From Peptococcaceae bacterium (GTDB lineage: Bacteria; Bacillota; Dehalobacteriia; UBA4068; UBA4997), in NCBI GenBank assembly GCA_022797295.1, contig JAAWKH010000008.1, positions 1-64,000 on the forward strand: a stretch of 64,000 nt of DNA, read 5' to 3'. How positions within the stretch are numbered: the stretch's first letter is position 1; the number at the start of each line of letters is the position of its first letter. The notes under the pieces are model-generated. The model searched no databases, was not told where the DNA came from, and saw only the letters and a program-made list of their open reading frames with translations. Below are positions 8,001 to 16,346 of this stretch, one piece after another. Made by a program: the position numbers and the translations under genes.

Positions 8001-8573
8001 CTAAAGATTGCCTTTCAGACCAACGGCTTCAGCACGTTCCTGTAAACCGGCGATAGTTTCTCGGATAACCTCATCCAGCTCCAGGCCTAGCAGCTCGCAG
8101 CCTTTGCGGATAACATCGCGGTTAACGCCGGCGGCAAAAGCTTTATCCTTAAACTTCTTTTTTACGGATTTCACTTCCAAATCCAGCACGCTTTTAGAGG
8201 GGCGCATTAGGCAGGTGGCGTTAATCAGTCCGCAAAGCTCATCCACGGTGTAAAGGGTTTTTTCCAGCTTGCTTTGTGGCTCAACATCAGTGCAAAGGCC
8301 CCAGCCGTGGCAGTTCATTGCCCGTATGTAAAGCTCGTCCAGGCCGCGCTCGCGCATAATTTCCTCTGATTTTTGGCAGTGTTGCTCCGGGAATTTTTCA
8401 TAGTCCAGGTCATGCAGCAGGCCGGCTACGCCCCAAATCTCCTCGTCCTCACCGTTTAAGCGGCCAAAATGGGCCATCACAGCTTCCACGGCCAAAGCGT
8501 GGTGCTGTAAGGCTTCGGTTTGGGTGTATTCAGTCAGCAGATTCCAGGCGTCGCTGCGGGATAATTTGTTCAT
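8001..8573 (-). CDS. HD-domain phosphohydrolase-like protein
   Basis: A 190-aa soluble protein with an HD metal-dependent hydrolase domain. Visible metal ligands are His in QHHALAV, the HD doublet in GLLHDLDYEKF and a His in AMNCHGWG, with a later Asp in TVDELCGLI. Related small HD proteins are often called HDIG-type hydrolases; the substrate is unknown. The C-terminal helices (VIRKGCELLGLELDEVI) match the same family. The ATG has AGGAGG upstream, and a minus-strand terminator follows the stop. It is monocistronic. Confidence 0.82.
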   Translation of the reverse strand: MNKLSRSDAWNLLTEYTQTEALQHHALAVEAVMAHFGRLNGEDEEIWGVAGLLHDLDYEKFPEQHCQKSEEIMRERGLDELYIRAMNCHGWGLCTDVEPQSKLEKTLYTVDELCGLINATCLMRPSKSVLDLEVKSVKKKFKDKAFAAGVNRDVIRKGCELLGLELDEVIRETIAGLQERAEAVGLKGNL

Positions 8574-8649
8574 TTGTTAATCCTCCTGTGTAAATTAATT
8601 TGTTCATATTATATAATAATGAGCGATAATAAGCAACTGAAAAATCCGA

Positions 8650-8678
8650 TTGATTTTGTATTTAGTTTAAGTTATAAT
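8650..8678 (+). promoter_or_regulatory. Sigma-A promoter of the aldehyde dehydrogenase gene
   Basis: TTGATT (8650-8655), 17-bp spacer, TATAAT (8673-8678). The start codon lies about 48 bp downstream of the -10, with a CAGGGAG site between. Confidence 0.75.
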
Positions 8679-8725
8679 ATTATTAAGTTATAATAAACAA
8701 CAAATGAACACAGGGAGATGTTGCT

Positions 8726-10150
8726 ATGAATAAAGCGGAAATTGCAGAGGCGTTGCAGGCGCAAAAGGAATATTTTGCAGCTGGCTACACTACGAATTAT
8801 ATGAAAGGCAAAGCGTTTCGGAGCACTATGCTGGCCGATTTGCGGGACGCTTTGCAAAAATATGAGCCGCAACTGTTGCAGGCTTTGCAGCAGGATTTGG
8901 ATAAAGCGGAATATGAGGCTTATACCACGGAAATTATTCCGATACAACAGGAAATGGAATATGTTTTCAAAAAAGGCGGTTCCTGGCTTAAAGAAAAAAG
9001 CGTGCTGCCTAACAAACTGACGGCTCACGGCACGGCTAAGGTGCAATACCTGCCCAAAGGTTGTGTGTTGATTATGGCGCCTTGGAACTATCCGCTTCTG
9101 TTGACGATTATGCCGCTGATTTCGGCTATTTTAGCTGGTAATTGCTGCGTGATTAAACCATCGGAGAGTGCGCCAGCCACAGCGGCTGTGCTGGAGGAGA
9201 TGATTAGCAACACTTTTAAGCCGGAATATATTCGGGTGATTAATGGTGACGCCGAAACTGCTCGTGCTTTAACAGAGGCCCCCTTTGATCATATCTTTTT
9301 TACCGGCAGCCAGCAGGTGGGGCGGCAGGTTATGGCGGCCGCGGCCAAAAATATGGCCTCGGTGACGCTGGAGTTGGGCGGTAAATCGCCGTGCATTGTT
9401 ACGTCTTCGGCTAATATTTTCAAATCGGCTAAAAGTATTATCTGGGCCAAGCTGTTGAACTGTGGCCAAACTTGTGTGGCTCCTGATTATGTGTTGGTTA
9501 GTGAGGAGCAAAAGGATCCGTTTATATCCTCTCTGGTGTTTGCTATTAAGGAAATGTATGGTCAGGAGCCGTTACAATCGCCGGATTATGGGCGGATTGT
9601 TAATCGGCAGCATTTTGACCGTCTGTTGGCTTATATTGAGCCTTATCGTAACAAAGGCGGTTTGGTTTATGGCGGTCAGAGCGACGCTAGTCAGCTAAAA
9701 CTGGCTCCTACGATTTTAAGCGGCGTTAACCTTGACGACCCAGTTATGCAGGAGGAAATTTTTGGGCCTATTTTGCCCGTGCTCACGTATGATAAAATCA
9801 GCAATGCCATTCGCTTTATTAACAGCCGGCCTGAGCCGTTGGCTTGCTATATGTTTGATAATACAGATGAACTTACCAGACAGGTTTGCAGTAAGGTGCG
9901 CTGTGGCGGCATTTGCATTAATGATACTCTTACCCAAATGCTGCATCCTGGGCTGCCCTTTGGCGGTTTGGGAGCCAGCGGTTTTGGTCGCTATCACGGC
10001 GAGGCTGGTTTTGCAGAATTTTCTGTGCCGCAAGCTGTTTTCAAAAACCGAATGGGCGCAAATGCGTTGCGCTACGCGCCTTATACGGAAAGCAAGCTGC
10101 AAAAGCTTAAACAAACCTTTAAGCTGGGTATATTTGGTAAAAAATTTTAG
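8726..10150 (+). CDS. Aldehyde dehydrogenase, class 3-like
   Basis: An NAD(P)-dependent aldehyde dehydrogenase of 474 aa, similar in length and motifs to class 3/fatty-aldehyde enzymes. The nucleotide-binding region is APWNYPL...IKPSE; FTGSQQVGRQVM precedes the catalytic Glu in LELGGKSP, and the nucleophile Cys lies in NCGQTCVAPDY. The conserved EEIFGPILPV and LPFGGLGASGFGRYHG motifs complete the fold. Substrate is not predictable. It has its own promoter at 8650 and no terminator before the next gene's promoter. Confidence 0.9.
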   Translation: MNKAEIAEALQAQKEYFAAGYTTNYMKGKAFRSTMLADLRDALQKYEPQLLQALQQDLDKAEYEAYTTEIIPIQQEMEYVFKKGGSWLKEKSVLPNKLTAHGTAKVQYLPKGCVLIMAPWNYPLLLTIMPLISAILAGNCCVIKPSESAPATAAVLEEMISNTFKPEYIRVINGDAETARALTEAPFDHIFFTGSQQVGRQVMAAAAKNMASVTLELGGKSPCIVTSSANIFKSAKSIIWAKLLNCGQTCVAPDYVLVSEEQKDPFISSLVFAIKEMYGQEPLQSPDYGRIVNRQHFDRLLAYIEPYRNKGGLVYGGQSDASQLKLAPTILSGVNLDDPVMQEEIFGPILPVLTYDKISNAIRFINSRPEPLACYMFDNTDELTRQVCSKVRCGGICINDTLTQMLHPGLPFGGLGASGFGRYHGEAGFAEFSVPQAVFKNRMGANALRYAPYTESKLQKLKQTFKLGIFGKKF

Positions 10151-10168
10151 TTAAAAAGCTAGCGCCGC

Positions 10169-10198
10169 TTCAATATTTTGTCTGATTTAACATATAAT
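10169..10198 (+). promoter_or_regulatory. Candidate promoter of the CmpB-like gene
   Basis: TTCAAT (10169-10174), 18-bp spacer, TATAAT (10193-10198). It places transcription start near 10205, which argues against a TTG start at 10178. Confidence 0.45.
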
Positions 10199-10228
10199 AA
10201 ACCCAAAAACAAAGGGGTAATGGTTTTT

Positions 10229-10666
10229 ATGATGCACAAGGGGCGGCGTTGGAATTGGCAGATGTCGGACAATCTGGCTTTGGCGGCAGCGCCTGGTTTT
10301 GGTCAGGCCTTGCTGCTGCTGGCAGGTGCGCTGGGCTATGGATTGTTGGAAATTAGCTGGCGTGGTTGGACGCATTGGTCAATGCTGTTGGCTGGCGGCT
10401 TGTGCTTTTGCTGCATTAATTATCTGGATGTGCAACTGCCTGGCTGCGGCAATGGGCACAAGGCCTGGCTATGCTGTTTGGTGATAACCGCGCTGGAGCT
10501 TTGCTTTGGCTTGGTGTTTAACTGCTGGCTGGGCCTGGATATTTGGGATTACACCAGGCTGCCGGGCAACTTTTTGGGGCAAGTTTGTCTGCCATATGCC
10601 GCTTTGTGGTATTTGCTTTCACTGCTGCTTTTGCGGCTGGCTCGATGGCTGAGGCCGGCTTTGTGA
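10229..10666 (+). CDS. CmpB-like membrane protein (putative ABC transporter type IV family)
   Basis: A hydrophobic protein of about 145 aa with four predicted membrane helices. The motif YGLLEISWRGWTHWSMLLAGGLCF, with its EisWRG-hWSM core, and the later LELCFGLVFNCWLGLDIWDY and LPGNFLGQVCLPYAALW are hallmarks of the family named putative ABC-transporter type IV (CmpB-like), whose real function is unknown. The start is unsettled: ATG 10220 is only 2 nt past GGGG, so ATG 10229 is preferred. Neighbours give no functional clue. Confidence 0.7.
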   Translation: MMHKGRRWNWQMSDNLALAAAPGFGQALLLLAGALGYGLLEISWRGWTHWSMLLAGGLCFCCINYLDVQLPGCGNGHKAWLCCLVITALELCFGLVFNCWLGLDIWDYTRLPGNFLGQVCLPYAALWYLLSLLLLRLARWLRPAL

Positions 10667-10691
10667 AATAGATGAATGGAGTGGGTTGATT

Positions 10692-10958
10692 ATGAATATT
10701 CGTCCGGCTACATCAATTTGTCATAACTACAATGAAATTGCCGATATGTGCCGCAAAACGGCGGAGCCAATTTTTCTCACCCAAAATGGAGAGGGCGATT
10801 TGGTGGTTATGGATATTGAAACCTATAACAGACGTGAAAAAATGCTGAAGCTGAGGGAAGAACTGCTGGCTGTTGAGGAGGAAAAGCTGGCCGGTAGAGG
10901 CGGTTGCTCGCTGGATGAGCTGGATGCTTATCTTGATGAGGCGCTTTCAGAGGTTTAG
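10692..10958 (+). CDS. Phd/YefM-family antitoxin
   Basis: An 88-aa antitoxin-type protein. The N-terminal Phd/YefM DNA-binding fold is visible as RPATSICHNYNEIADMC, followed by EPIFLTQNGEGDLVVMDIETYN, the family core. The acidic helical C-terminus (LDELDAYLDEALSEV) is the usual toxin-binding part. It lies three bases before a RelE/ParE-like gene that is truncated, so it may be an orphaned antitoxin that could still repress its own promoter or neutralise a related toxin elsewhere. Confidence 0.85.
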   Translation: MNIRPATSICHNYNEIADMCRKTAEPIFLTQNGEGDLVVMDIETYNRREKMLKLREELLAVEEEKLAGRGGCSLDELDAYLDEALSEV

Positions 10959-10961
10959 TTT

Positions 10962-11207
10962 ATGGCTGAGATTAAGCATTATCAGGTGATTGTATCGAAC
11001 AAGGCTAAGAGGATGTTGGTTGCTCATATTCGTTTTTTGGCGCAGGTTAGTCCTAAGGCTGCGGCCGCAAAAAAGCAGGAGATAATGGCTGCTTTGGTAA
11101 AAAATATTTTCACGTATCAAGTAAAAAAGCTTGACACCGTTCGTTTTTTATTATATAATAAACGAGTTCGGTGTGAAGCTTTTCACTTTTTAAAGAGGTC
11201 TGTTTAA
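10962..11207 (+). pseudogene. Truncated RelE/ParE-family toxin
   Basis: The first ~46 residues (YQVIVSNKAKRMLVAHIRFLAQVSPKAAA) match the N-terminal helices of RelE/ParE-type toxins. After AALVKN the reading frame runs into unrelated sequence containing the ylxM promoter, and the toxin core strands that normally carry catalytic or gyrase-binding residues are absent. The frame stays open to 11207 by chance and its stop overlaps the ylxM start. The simplest reading is a deletion that fused the 5' half of a toxin gene to the ylxM upstream region; expressed, it would be inactive. Confidence 0.7.
11131..11159 (+). promoter_or_regulatory. Sigma-A promoter of the ylxM-ffh operon
   Basis: Perfect consensus TTGACA (11131-11136), 17-bp spacer, TATAAT (11154-11159). 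It sits inside the 3' part of the truncated toxin frame, 48 bp before the ylxM start. Confidence 0.88.
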
Positions 11208-11551
11208 TGGATAAGCTTGGTTACAAATTAATGCTGTTTGACGCTTATGGTGGCCTGCTTACGGATAAACAGCAGCAGGCTTTGGCCCTCACCTACAATG
11301 AGGATTACTCTTTGGGTGAGATTGCAGAATTGCTGGGTATCAGCCGGCAAGCAGTTTTTGACAACTTGCGCCGGGCGGAGGCCTTGCTGGAAAATTATGA
11401 AGCTAAGCTTGGGTTGATTGCCCGCAACGCTGCGGAGCAGCGTTTGTTAGGGGAGCTGGCTCAAGCGGAACAAAATGCCAGCTGGCAGCAGGTGGCGGCG
11501 GTTCGGCAACAGCTTTTGCAGTTGATTGCGCCGGATAAAGAGGAAAATTAG
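11207..11551 (+). CDS. ylxM: YlxM family SRP-associated DNA-binding protein
   Basis: A 114-aa YlxM/p13 family protein with a sigma-70 region-4-like helix-turn-helix: [41 protein letters not shown]. Relatives are co-transcribed with ffh and are thought to modulate the signal recognition particle; streptococcal YlxM binds SRP. The C-terminal part is a helical, Gln/Ala-rich tail. The ATG follows an AAAGAGG site. It lies 28 bp upstream of ffh, the standard arrangement. Confidence 0.9.
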   Translation: MDKLGYKLMLFDAYGGLLTDKQQQALALTYNEDYSLGEIAELLGISRQAVFDNLRRAEALLENYEAKLGLIARNAAEQRLLGELAQAEQNASWQQVAAVRQQLLQLIAPDKEEN

Positions 11552-11579
11552 CTAAAAGAGGCGAAAGGAGGGCTGCACA

Positions 11580-12998
11580 GTGGCAGTGTTTAGCAGCCTG
11601 GCTGATAAATTACAGGAAACTTTTAAGAAGCTGACCGGCAAGGGCAAGCTGACCGAGGCGGATATTAATGAAGCGATGCGCACGGTGCGGATGGCCCTGC
11701 TGGAAGCTGACGTAAGCTACAAGGTGGTTAAGGATTTTGTAGCCACCGTTAAGGAGCGGGCCCTGGGCGCGGATATTTTAGGCAGCCTGACCCCTGGCCA
11801 ACAGGTTATCAAAATTGTGCAGGAGGAGCTCACCGCGTTGATGGGCTCGGAGCAGGTTAGGGTTAATATGCAGAACAAGCCGCCCACGATTGTGATGATG
11901 GCTGGTTTGCAGGGCAGTGGTAAAACCACTTCCGCCGCTAAAATTGCCCTTTTGTTCAAAAAGCAGCACAAGCGGCCGCTGCTGGTGGCCGGCGATATTT
12001 ATCGGCCGGCGGCTATCAAGCAGTTGCAGGTGTTGGGCGAGCAAACGGAAATACCGGTTTTTGCATTGGGCGACAAGGTTAGCCCTGTGGAGATTGCCCG
12101 GCAGGGCGTGGAGCATGCCAAGGCCAACAATAACGATTTGGTGCTGATTGATACAGCCGGCCGTTTGCATATTGACGAAGCCCTGATGCAGGAGCTGAAA
12201 GACATCAAGGCCACGGTGCAGCCGCACGAGATTTTGCTGGTGGTTGACGCTATGGCCGGCCAGGACGCTGTGAAAGTGGCGGAAACCTTTAATGCGGAGT
12301 TGGAAATTGACGGTCTGGTTTTGACCAAAATGGACGGCGATACGCGCGGCGGCGCGGCGCTTTCGGCCAAAGCGGTGACTGGCAAGCCGATTAAATTTGT
12401 CGGTATGGGTGAAAAGCTGGACGCAATGGAGCCTTTCTATCCAGACCGGATGGCCTCGCGCATTTTGGGTATGGGCGATGTTTTGACCTTGATTGAAAAG
12501 GTACAGGCTGAGGTTGATGACCAAAAGGCGCAGGAATTGGAAGAAAAAATGCGCAATGCCAGTTACACTCTGGACGATTTTTTGGATCAGATGGCTCAGT
12601 TGCGCAAGATGGGCGGCATGAAAGATATGCTGGCTTTGATTCCGGGCATTGGCAAGCAGCTGAAGGATTTGGAAATTGACGAGCGGGAAATCGGCAAGGT
12701 GGAGGCCATTGTGCTTTCTATGACGTCGGCGGAGCGGCAAAATCCATCAATCATCAATGCCTCGCGCAAGCAGCGGATAGCAAAGGGCAGCGGCGTGCAG
12801 GTGCAGCAGGTGAACCGGCTGTTGAAGCAGTTTGAGGACACCAAAAAGATGATGAAAAAGCTGACTGAAAACGGCATGTTGAAGCAGGAGCGTGTGCATA
12901 AGCCTCGCAACAAAAAGGGTAAAGGCAAAAAGGGCGGCGGTGGTAAGCAAAACCGCAACAGTATGGCGGGGATGTTCTCCAAGCTGATGGGCCGCTGA
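11580..12998 (+). CDS. ffh: Signal recognition particle protein Ffh
   Basis: Ffh is the SRP GTPase that binds signal sequences and 4.5S RNA and delivers ribosomes to FtsY at the membrane. The 472-aa protein has the N domain, G domain with GLQGSGKTT (P-loop), DIYRPAA, DTAGRLH and TKMDGDTRGGAAL, and a methionine-rich M domain (GGMKDMLALIPG, MTSAERQNPSIINASRKQRIAKGSG). The C-terminus is a Lys/Gly-rich stretch. The GTG start follows AAAGGAGG. The partner ftsY is at 29.8 kb in the same window. Confidence 0.97.
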   Translation: MAVFSSLADKLQETFKKLTGKGKLTEADINEAMRTVRMALLEADVSYKVVKDFVATVKERALGADILGSLTPGQQVIKIVQEELTALMGSEQVRVNMQNKPPTIVMMAGLQGSGKTTSAAKIALLFKKQHKRPLLVAGDIYRPAAIKQLQVLGEQTEIPVFALGDKVSPVEIARQGVEHAKANNNDLVLIDTAGRLHIDEALMQELKDIKATVQPHEILLVVDAMAGQDAVKVAETFNAELEIDGLVLTKMDGDTRGGAALSAKAVTGKPIKFVGMGEKLDAMEPFYPDRMASRILGMGDVLTLIEKVQAEVDDQKAQELEEKMRNASYTLDDFLDQMAQLRKMGGMKDMLALIPGIGKQLKDLEIDEREIGKVEAIVLSMTSAERQNPSIINASRKQRIAKGSGVQVQQVNRLLKQFEDTKKMMKKLTENGMLKQERVHKPRNKKGKGKKGGGGKQNRNSMAGMFSKLMGR

Positions 12999-13062
12999 TT
13001 GATTAAGTTTATTAGTTTAATAATTATATAAATAGATTAGCTGATATTGGAGGTGAAAGATT

Positions 13063-13320
13063 ATGGCAACAAAAATTCGTCTGCGCCGTATGGGCGCCAA
13101 AAAAGCGCCGTTCTATCGTGTGGTGGTGGCTGATTCCCGCAGCCCGCGTGATGGTCGTTTTATTGAGGAAATTGGCTACTACAATCCGATTTCGGAGCCT
13201 GCTGAAATTAAAATTAATGAGGAAAAGGTTCTGAAATGGCTGCAAACTGGCGCTGAGCCCTCAGAAACAGTTAAGCAGCTGTTGAAAACAACTGGTATCT
13301 GGGCCAAACGCAGCAAATAG
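13063..13320 (+). CDS. rpsP: 30S ribosomal protein S16
   Basis: An 85-aa S16 with the family signature [19 protein letters not shown] and [23 protein letters not shown]16 binds 16S rRNA early in 30S assembly. The start ATG follows TGGAGGTGA. It is the third gene of the ffh-trmD operon, with the KH gene 22 bp on. Confidence 0.97.
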   Translation: MATKIRLRRMGAKKAPFYRVVVADSRSPRDGRFIEEIGYYNPISEPAEIKINEEKVLKWLQTGAEPSETVKQLLKTTGIWAKRSK

Positions 13321-13342
13321 TCTGGCGGAAGGAAGATGACTT

Positions 13343-13576
13343 ATGATGAAGGAATTGGTTGAACACATGGCAAAATCACTGGTAACTCAGCCTGAGGCCA
13401 TTGAGGTTGTGGAGCAGATCTTGGATGACCGAACTGTCAATCTGGAGCTGCACACCGCCAAGGATGATATGGGCAAGGTTATCGGTAAACAGGGGCGTAT
13501 TGCCAAAGCTATGCGTATCGTGTTAAAAGCGGCAGCCAGCACCGAAGGCAAAAAGGCCAATTTGGATATTGTTTAG
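13343..13576 (+). CDS. khpA: KH-domain RNA-binding protein KhpA
   Basis: A 77-aa protein consisting of one KH domain. The RNA-binding loop GKVIGKQGRIAKAMRIVLKAA matches the GxxG signature of KhpA (YlqC). KhpA forms dimers with KhpB and affects cell-length control and RNA stability in other Firmicutes. Position between rpsP and rimM is canonical. Either of two adjacent ATG codons (13343 or 13346) could be used. Confidence 0.93.
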   Translation: MMKELVEHMAKSLVTQPEAIEVVEQILDDRTVNLELHTAKDDMGKVIGKQGRIAKAMRIVLKAAASTEGKKANLDIV

Positions 13577-13659
13577 CTTTTTAAGCTTGAGGTTACTTTA
13601 TTGTTACAGGGGGAGGCTGCTTGCGGTCTCCCCTGTGCTTATTAATATTAGGAGAATTT

Positions 13660-14202
13660 ATGATTGCAAAACAGCAATATTCACCGGACGATATGATTAT
13701 TGTGGGTGAAATCACCGGTGCGCACGGTATTAAAGGGCAGGTTAAGGCGGAATGTCTGACGGATTTTCCAGAGGTGCGTTTTGCGCCTGGCGCGGAGCTT
13801 TATGTGGAAAAACTGCGCCAAAACCGCAAGGTGCTGGCGGCTAGTGTTCACAAGGGTTTATACCTGCTAACCTTGGCTGGTGTTGAGGATCGCGACGCTG
13901 CTCAGGCTTTGCTGCATACGTATCTGCGGGTGCCTATGGATAGTCTGCCGCCGTTGCCGGAAGGGGAATATTACCACTTTCAGCTGATTGGCTTGCAGGT
14001 TTTTGAGGGCGAGCGTTATCTGGGCCAGCTGACGGAGATTATGGAAACTGGCGCTAACGACGTGTATATCATCAAAAATGCGGAGCCGGAGCCTGGCTTG
14101 CCGGCGGAAATTTTGTTGCCTGCTTTGCAAAGTTGTATAAAGCAGGTGGATTTGGCGGCCGGCCGTATGCAGGTGCAAATTCCGGCTGGTCTGTTGGATT
14201 GA
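13660..14202 (+). CDS. rimM: Ribosome maturation factor RimM
   Basis: RimM helps assemble the 30S head by binding S19. The 180-aa protein shows IIVGEITGAHGIKGQVKAECLTDFP at its N-terminus and a PRC-barrel C-terminal domain (YYHFQLIGLQVFEGERYLGQLTEI, ANDVYIIK, ILLPAL...IKQVDLAAGRMQV). The ATG at 13660 with AGGAGA upstream is preferred to an in-frame start at 13621. The trmD start is 8 bp downstream. Confidence 0.94.
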   Translation: MIAKQQYSPDDMIIVGEITGAHGIKGQVKAECLTDFPEVRFAPGAELYVEKLRQNRKVLAASVHKGLYLLTLAGVEDRDAAQALLHTYLRVPMDSLPPLPEGEYYHFQLIGLQVFEGERYLGQLTEIMETGANDVYIIKNAEPEPGLPAEILLPALQSCIKQVDLAAGRMQVQIPAGLLD

Positions 14203-14210
14203 GGTTGAAG

Positions 14211-15533
14211 ATGCGTATTGATATTTTAACGCTTTTTCCAGAGATGTTCACCCCATTACAGCATAGTATTGTGGGTAGAGCCGTAAAAAATGAACTTTTA
14301 CAGTTGAATATCAAAAATATTCGGGATTACACTGGCCCTAAGCACGGTTTGACGGATGATAAGCTTTACGGCGGCGGAGCTGGTATGGTGATGAAGCCGG
14401 AGCCTTTGTTTGAAGCAGTGGCGGATTTGCGCCGCAGCCCCAAGGCCAGGGTGATTATCACCAGCCCGGCCGGCCGCCTGTTTGACCAGCAGGCTGCGCA
14501 GGAGCTAAGCCAGGCCGAACAGCTGATTTTCATTTGCGGTCATTACGAGGGTATTGACCAGCGGGTGGAGGACGCGCTGGCCACGGATGTTTTTTCCATT
14601 GGCGATTTTGTGTTGACGGGTGGCGAGCTGCCGGCTATGGTGATGGCCGATTCAGTTGTTCGTCTGCTGCCCGGAGCCTTGGGGCATGATGAATCCAGCC
14701 AGGAGGAAAGCTTCGGCGAGGATATGAAGGGGTTGCTGGAATATCCGCAATATACGCGGCCGCCGGTGTTTGACGGCCGGGAGGTGCCGCCGGTGCTTTT
14801 GGGCGGCAACCACGAGGAAATCAGCCGCTGGCGCAGAGAGCAAAGCCTGCGGCGCACTTGGGAGCGGCGGCCGGAGCTGTTGCGGGAGGCGGCTTTGACG
14901 CAGTCTGATTTGCAGCTGTTGGCGGATTGTCAGGCGGAGCGTCGGGGGCGCGGCCAGGTTTGGCTGGCTTTGGTGCATTATCCGGTTTATAACAAAAAGC
15001 ACGAGGTGATTAACACCTCAATTACCAATTTAGATATTCACGATATTGCCAGAGCCTGCGCTACCTTTGGTTTGGCCGGTTACTTTTTGGTGCAGCCGGC
15101 AGCCGGGCAGCAGGAGCTGATTGGCAGCTTGCTGAAGCATTGGCAATATGGTTTTGGTGCGCGCTACAACCCGGACCGACATGAGGCTTTGAGTAAAATT
15201 AGCCTTTGCGCCAGCCTGGCCGAGGCGCAGGCTGCTATTGAGCAGCAGACGGGGCAAAAGCCACAGCTGGTGGCCACTTCGGCGCGGCCGACTCCTGGCA
15301 TGCAGGGATATGCGGAAATGCGCCGACAAATTGCCGAGGCGGATGAGCCGTATCTGTTGGTTTTCGGCACTGGTTGGGGGCTTACGGATGAGCTGCTGGC
15401 GGAGGCGGATTGGGTTCTGCGGCCGGTTTACGGCGTTGACGATTACAATCACCTTTCCGTGCGCAGTGCGGTTTCGATTATTTTGGACAGATTGTTTGGC
15501 GAGGCTAGAGAAAGCAAAGCAAGCCGGGATTGA
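14211..15533 (+). CDS. trmD: TrmD fused to a second SPOUT-type RNA methyltransferase domain
   Basis: A 440-aa protein, well above the usual ~240 aa for TrmD. Residues 1 to ~247 are tRNA (guanine37-N1)-methyltransferase with MRIDILTLFPEMF, HGLTDDKLYGGGAGMVM, CGHYEGIDQRVED, SIGDFVLTGGELPAM and PQYTRPP. From about residue 250 (VWLALVHYPVYNKKHEVINTS) a second domain begins. It has DIARACATFGLAGYFLV, FGTGWGLTDE and VDDYNHLSVRSAVSIILDRL, resembling the family called SAM-dependent RNA methyltransferase (PF09936). That domain is often a separate gene next to trmD in other Firmicutes. Its RNA target is unknown. Confidence 0.88.
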   Translation: MRIDILTLFPEMFTPLQHSIVGRAVKNELLQLNIKNIRDYTGPKHGLTDDKLYGGGAGMVMKPEPLFEAVADLRRSPKARVIITSPAGRLFDQQAAQELSQAEQLIFICGHYEGIDQRVEDALATDVFSIGDFVLTGGELPAMVMADSVVRLLPGALGHDESSQEESFGEDMKGLLEYPQYTRPPVFDGREVPPVLLGGNHEEISRWRREQSLRRTWERRPELLREAALTQSDLQLLADCQAERRGRGQVWLALVHYPVYNKKHEVINTSITNLDIHDIARACATFGLAGYFLVQPAAGQQELIGSLLKHWQYGFGARYNPDRHEALSKISLCASLAEAQAAIEQQTGQKPQLVATSARPTPGMQGYAEMRRQIAEADEPYLLVFGTGWGLTDELLAEADWVLRPVYGVDDYNHLSVRSAVSIILDRLFGEARESKASRD

Positions 15534-15550
15534 AAGCCCGACTTGCTTTG
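15515..15550. terminator. Convergent terminator between trmD and the LysM gene
   Basis: CAAAGCAAGCCGGG (15515-15528) pairs with CCCGACTTGCTTTG (15537-15550), 13 of 14 positions. The hairpin overlaps the trmD stop codon. There is no long T-run in either direction, so efficiency is uncertain. Confidence 0.6.
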
Positions 15551-15573
15551 GGTATTGGTGTTGCCGGCATTGT

Positions 15574-16113
15574 TTAATTAAGCCGGGAGCCGCAGGTGGG
15601 GCAAAAGCGGCCGCCGCAATCGCCGGTGAAGCTGTGGATGTTGTGGCTGGCGTGGGCCCGCGGCACAAAGATTTTGTCGCCAGGATAAATCATATCCGGG
15701 TTTTGAATGTGCGGATTAACTTTTAAGAGCTCCTGAATGCTGATGTTGAAGCATTTGGCCAGCTGATAAATGTTATCGTTTTTACGCACCACGTAAATCA
15801 GCGGCCGGGGCAGGTTGGCCAGCTCAGTGCAGAACTCGGTCCGCTGCTCCTCCGTCATATCGTTTACGCCAACTTCCGGTTGGGCCGGGATGGTTGGCTG
15901 ATTGGGCTGGCTGGGCGTGTTGTTTGGCGAATCGTTTGGTTCGCTGGGCTCAGCGGTTTGGCAGCCCTCCGGCAGAAAAATTTTTTCGCCCAGGCTGATG
16001 TTGTTTGGGTTGGTGATTTGCGGGTTGGCGGCCAAAAGTTCCGCCAGGCTACAGCCGTGGGTCTGGGCAATGCTCCACAGGCTTTCGCCTTTTGCGATTA
16101 TGTGGTAATTCAT
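15574..16113 (-). CDS. Double-LysM protein with Cys-rich tail
   Basis: A 179-aa protein with LysM domains at residues ~2-48 (YHIIAKGESLWSIAQTHGCSLAELL) and ~105-152 (YVVRKNDNIYQLAKCFNISIQELLKVNP). They are joined by a Pro/Ser/Asn-rich linker. LysM domains bind peptidoglycan or chitin-like glycans. No signal peptide is visible, which is typical of SafA-type spore proteins and of some cytoplasmic LysM proteins. The last 20 residues contain a GDCGGRFCPTCGS motif that could bind a metal. AGGAGG precedes the ATG. Role unknown. Confidence 0.82.
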   Translation of the reverse strand: MNYHIIAKGESLWSIAQTHGCSLAELLAANPQITNPNNISLGEKIFLPEGCQTAEPSEPNDSPNNTPSQPNQPTIPAQPEVGVNDMTEEQRTEFCTELANLPRPLIYVVRKNDNIYQLAKCFNISIQELLKVNPHIQNPDMIYPGDKIFVPRAHASHNIHSFTGDCGGRFCPTCGSRLN

Positions 16114-16249
16114 GCTGTTCCTCCTTGTTTTGCCTGCTTGATATATATTAGTTTATAGCAGAGCCCTTGGATTTGTTACTTGTCTGCTTGAAAAAGTGGG
16201 TTGCTTTGGCAAAAAGTTTCTACAAAAGTTTGCGACTTGCTATTTAAAT

Positions 16250-16278
16250 TTGCCGGAAAACATGATATTATATAGAAT
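16250..16278 (+). promoter_or_regulatory. Promoter of the ylbF-perR pair
   Basis: TTGCCG (16250-16255), 17-bp spacer, TAGAAT (16273-16278). The ylbF start lies 69 bp beyond the -10; the leader includes an AAGAGG ribosome site. Confidence 0.6.
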
Positions 16279-16346
16279 AAAGGTTCTGTTGGCAAGCAAC
16301 CAGCAGGGCCGCAGGAATAAAAAAGCTTTTTAAGAGGTTTGCTGTG

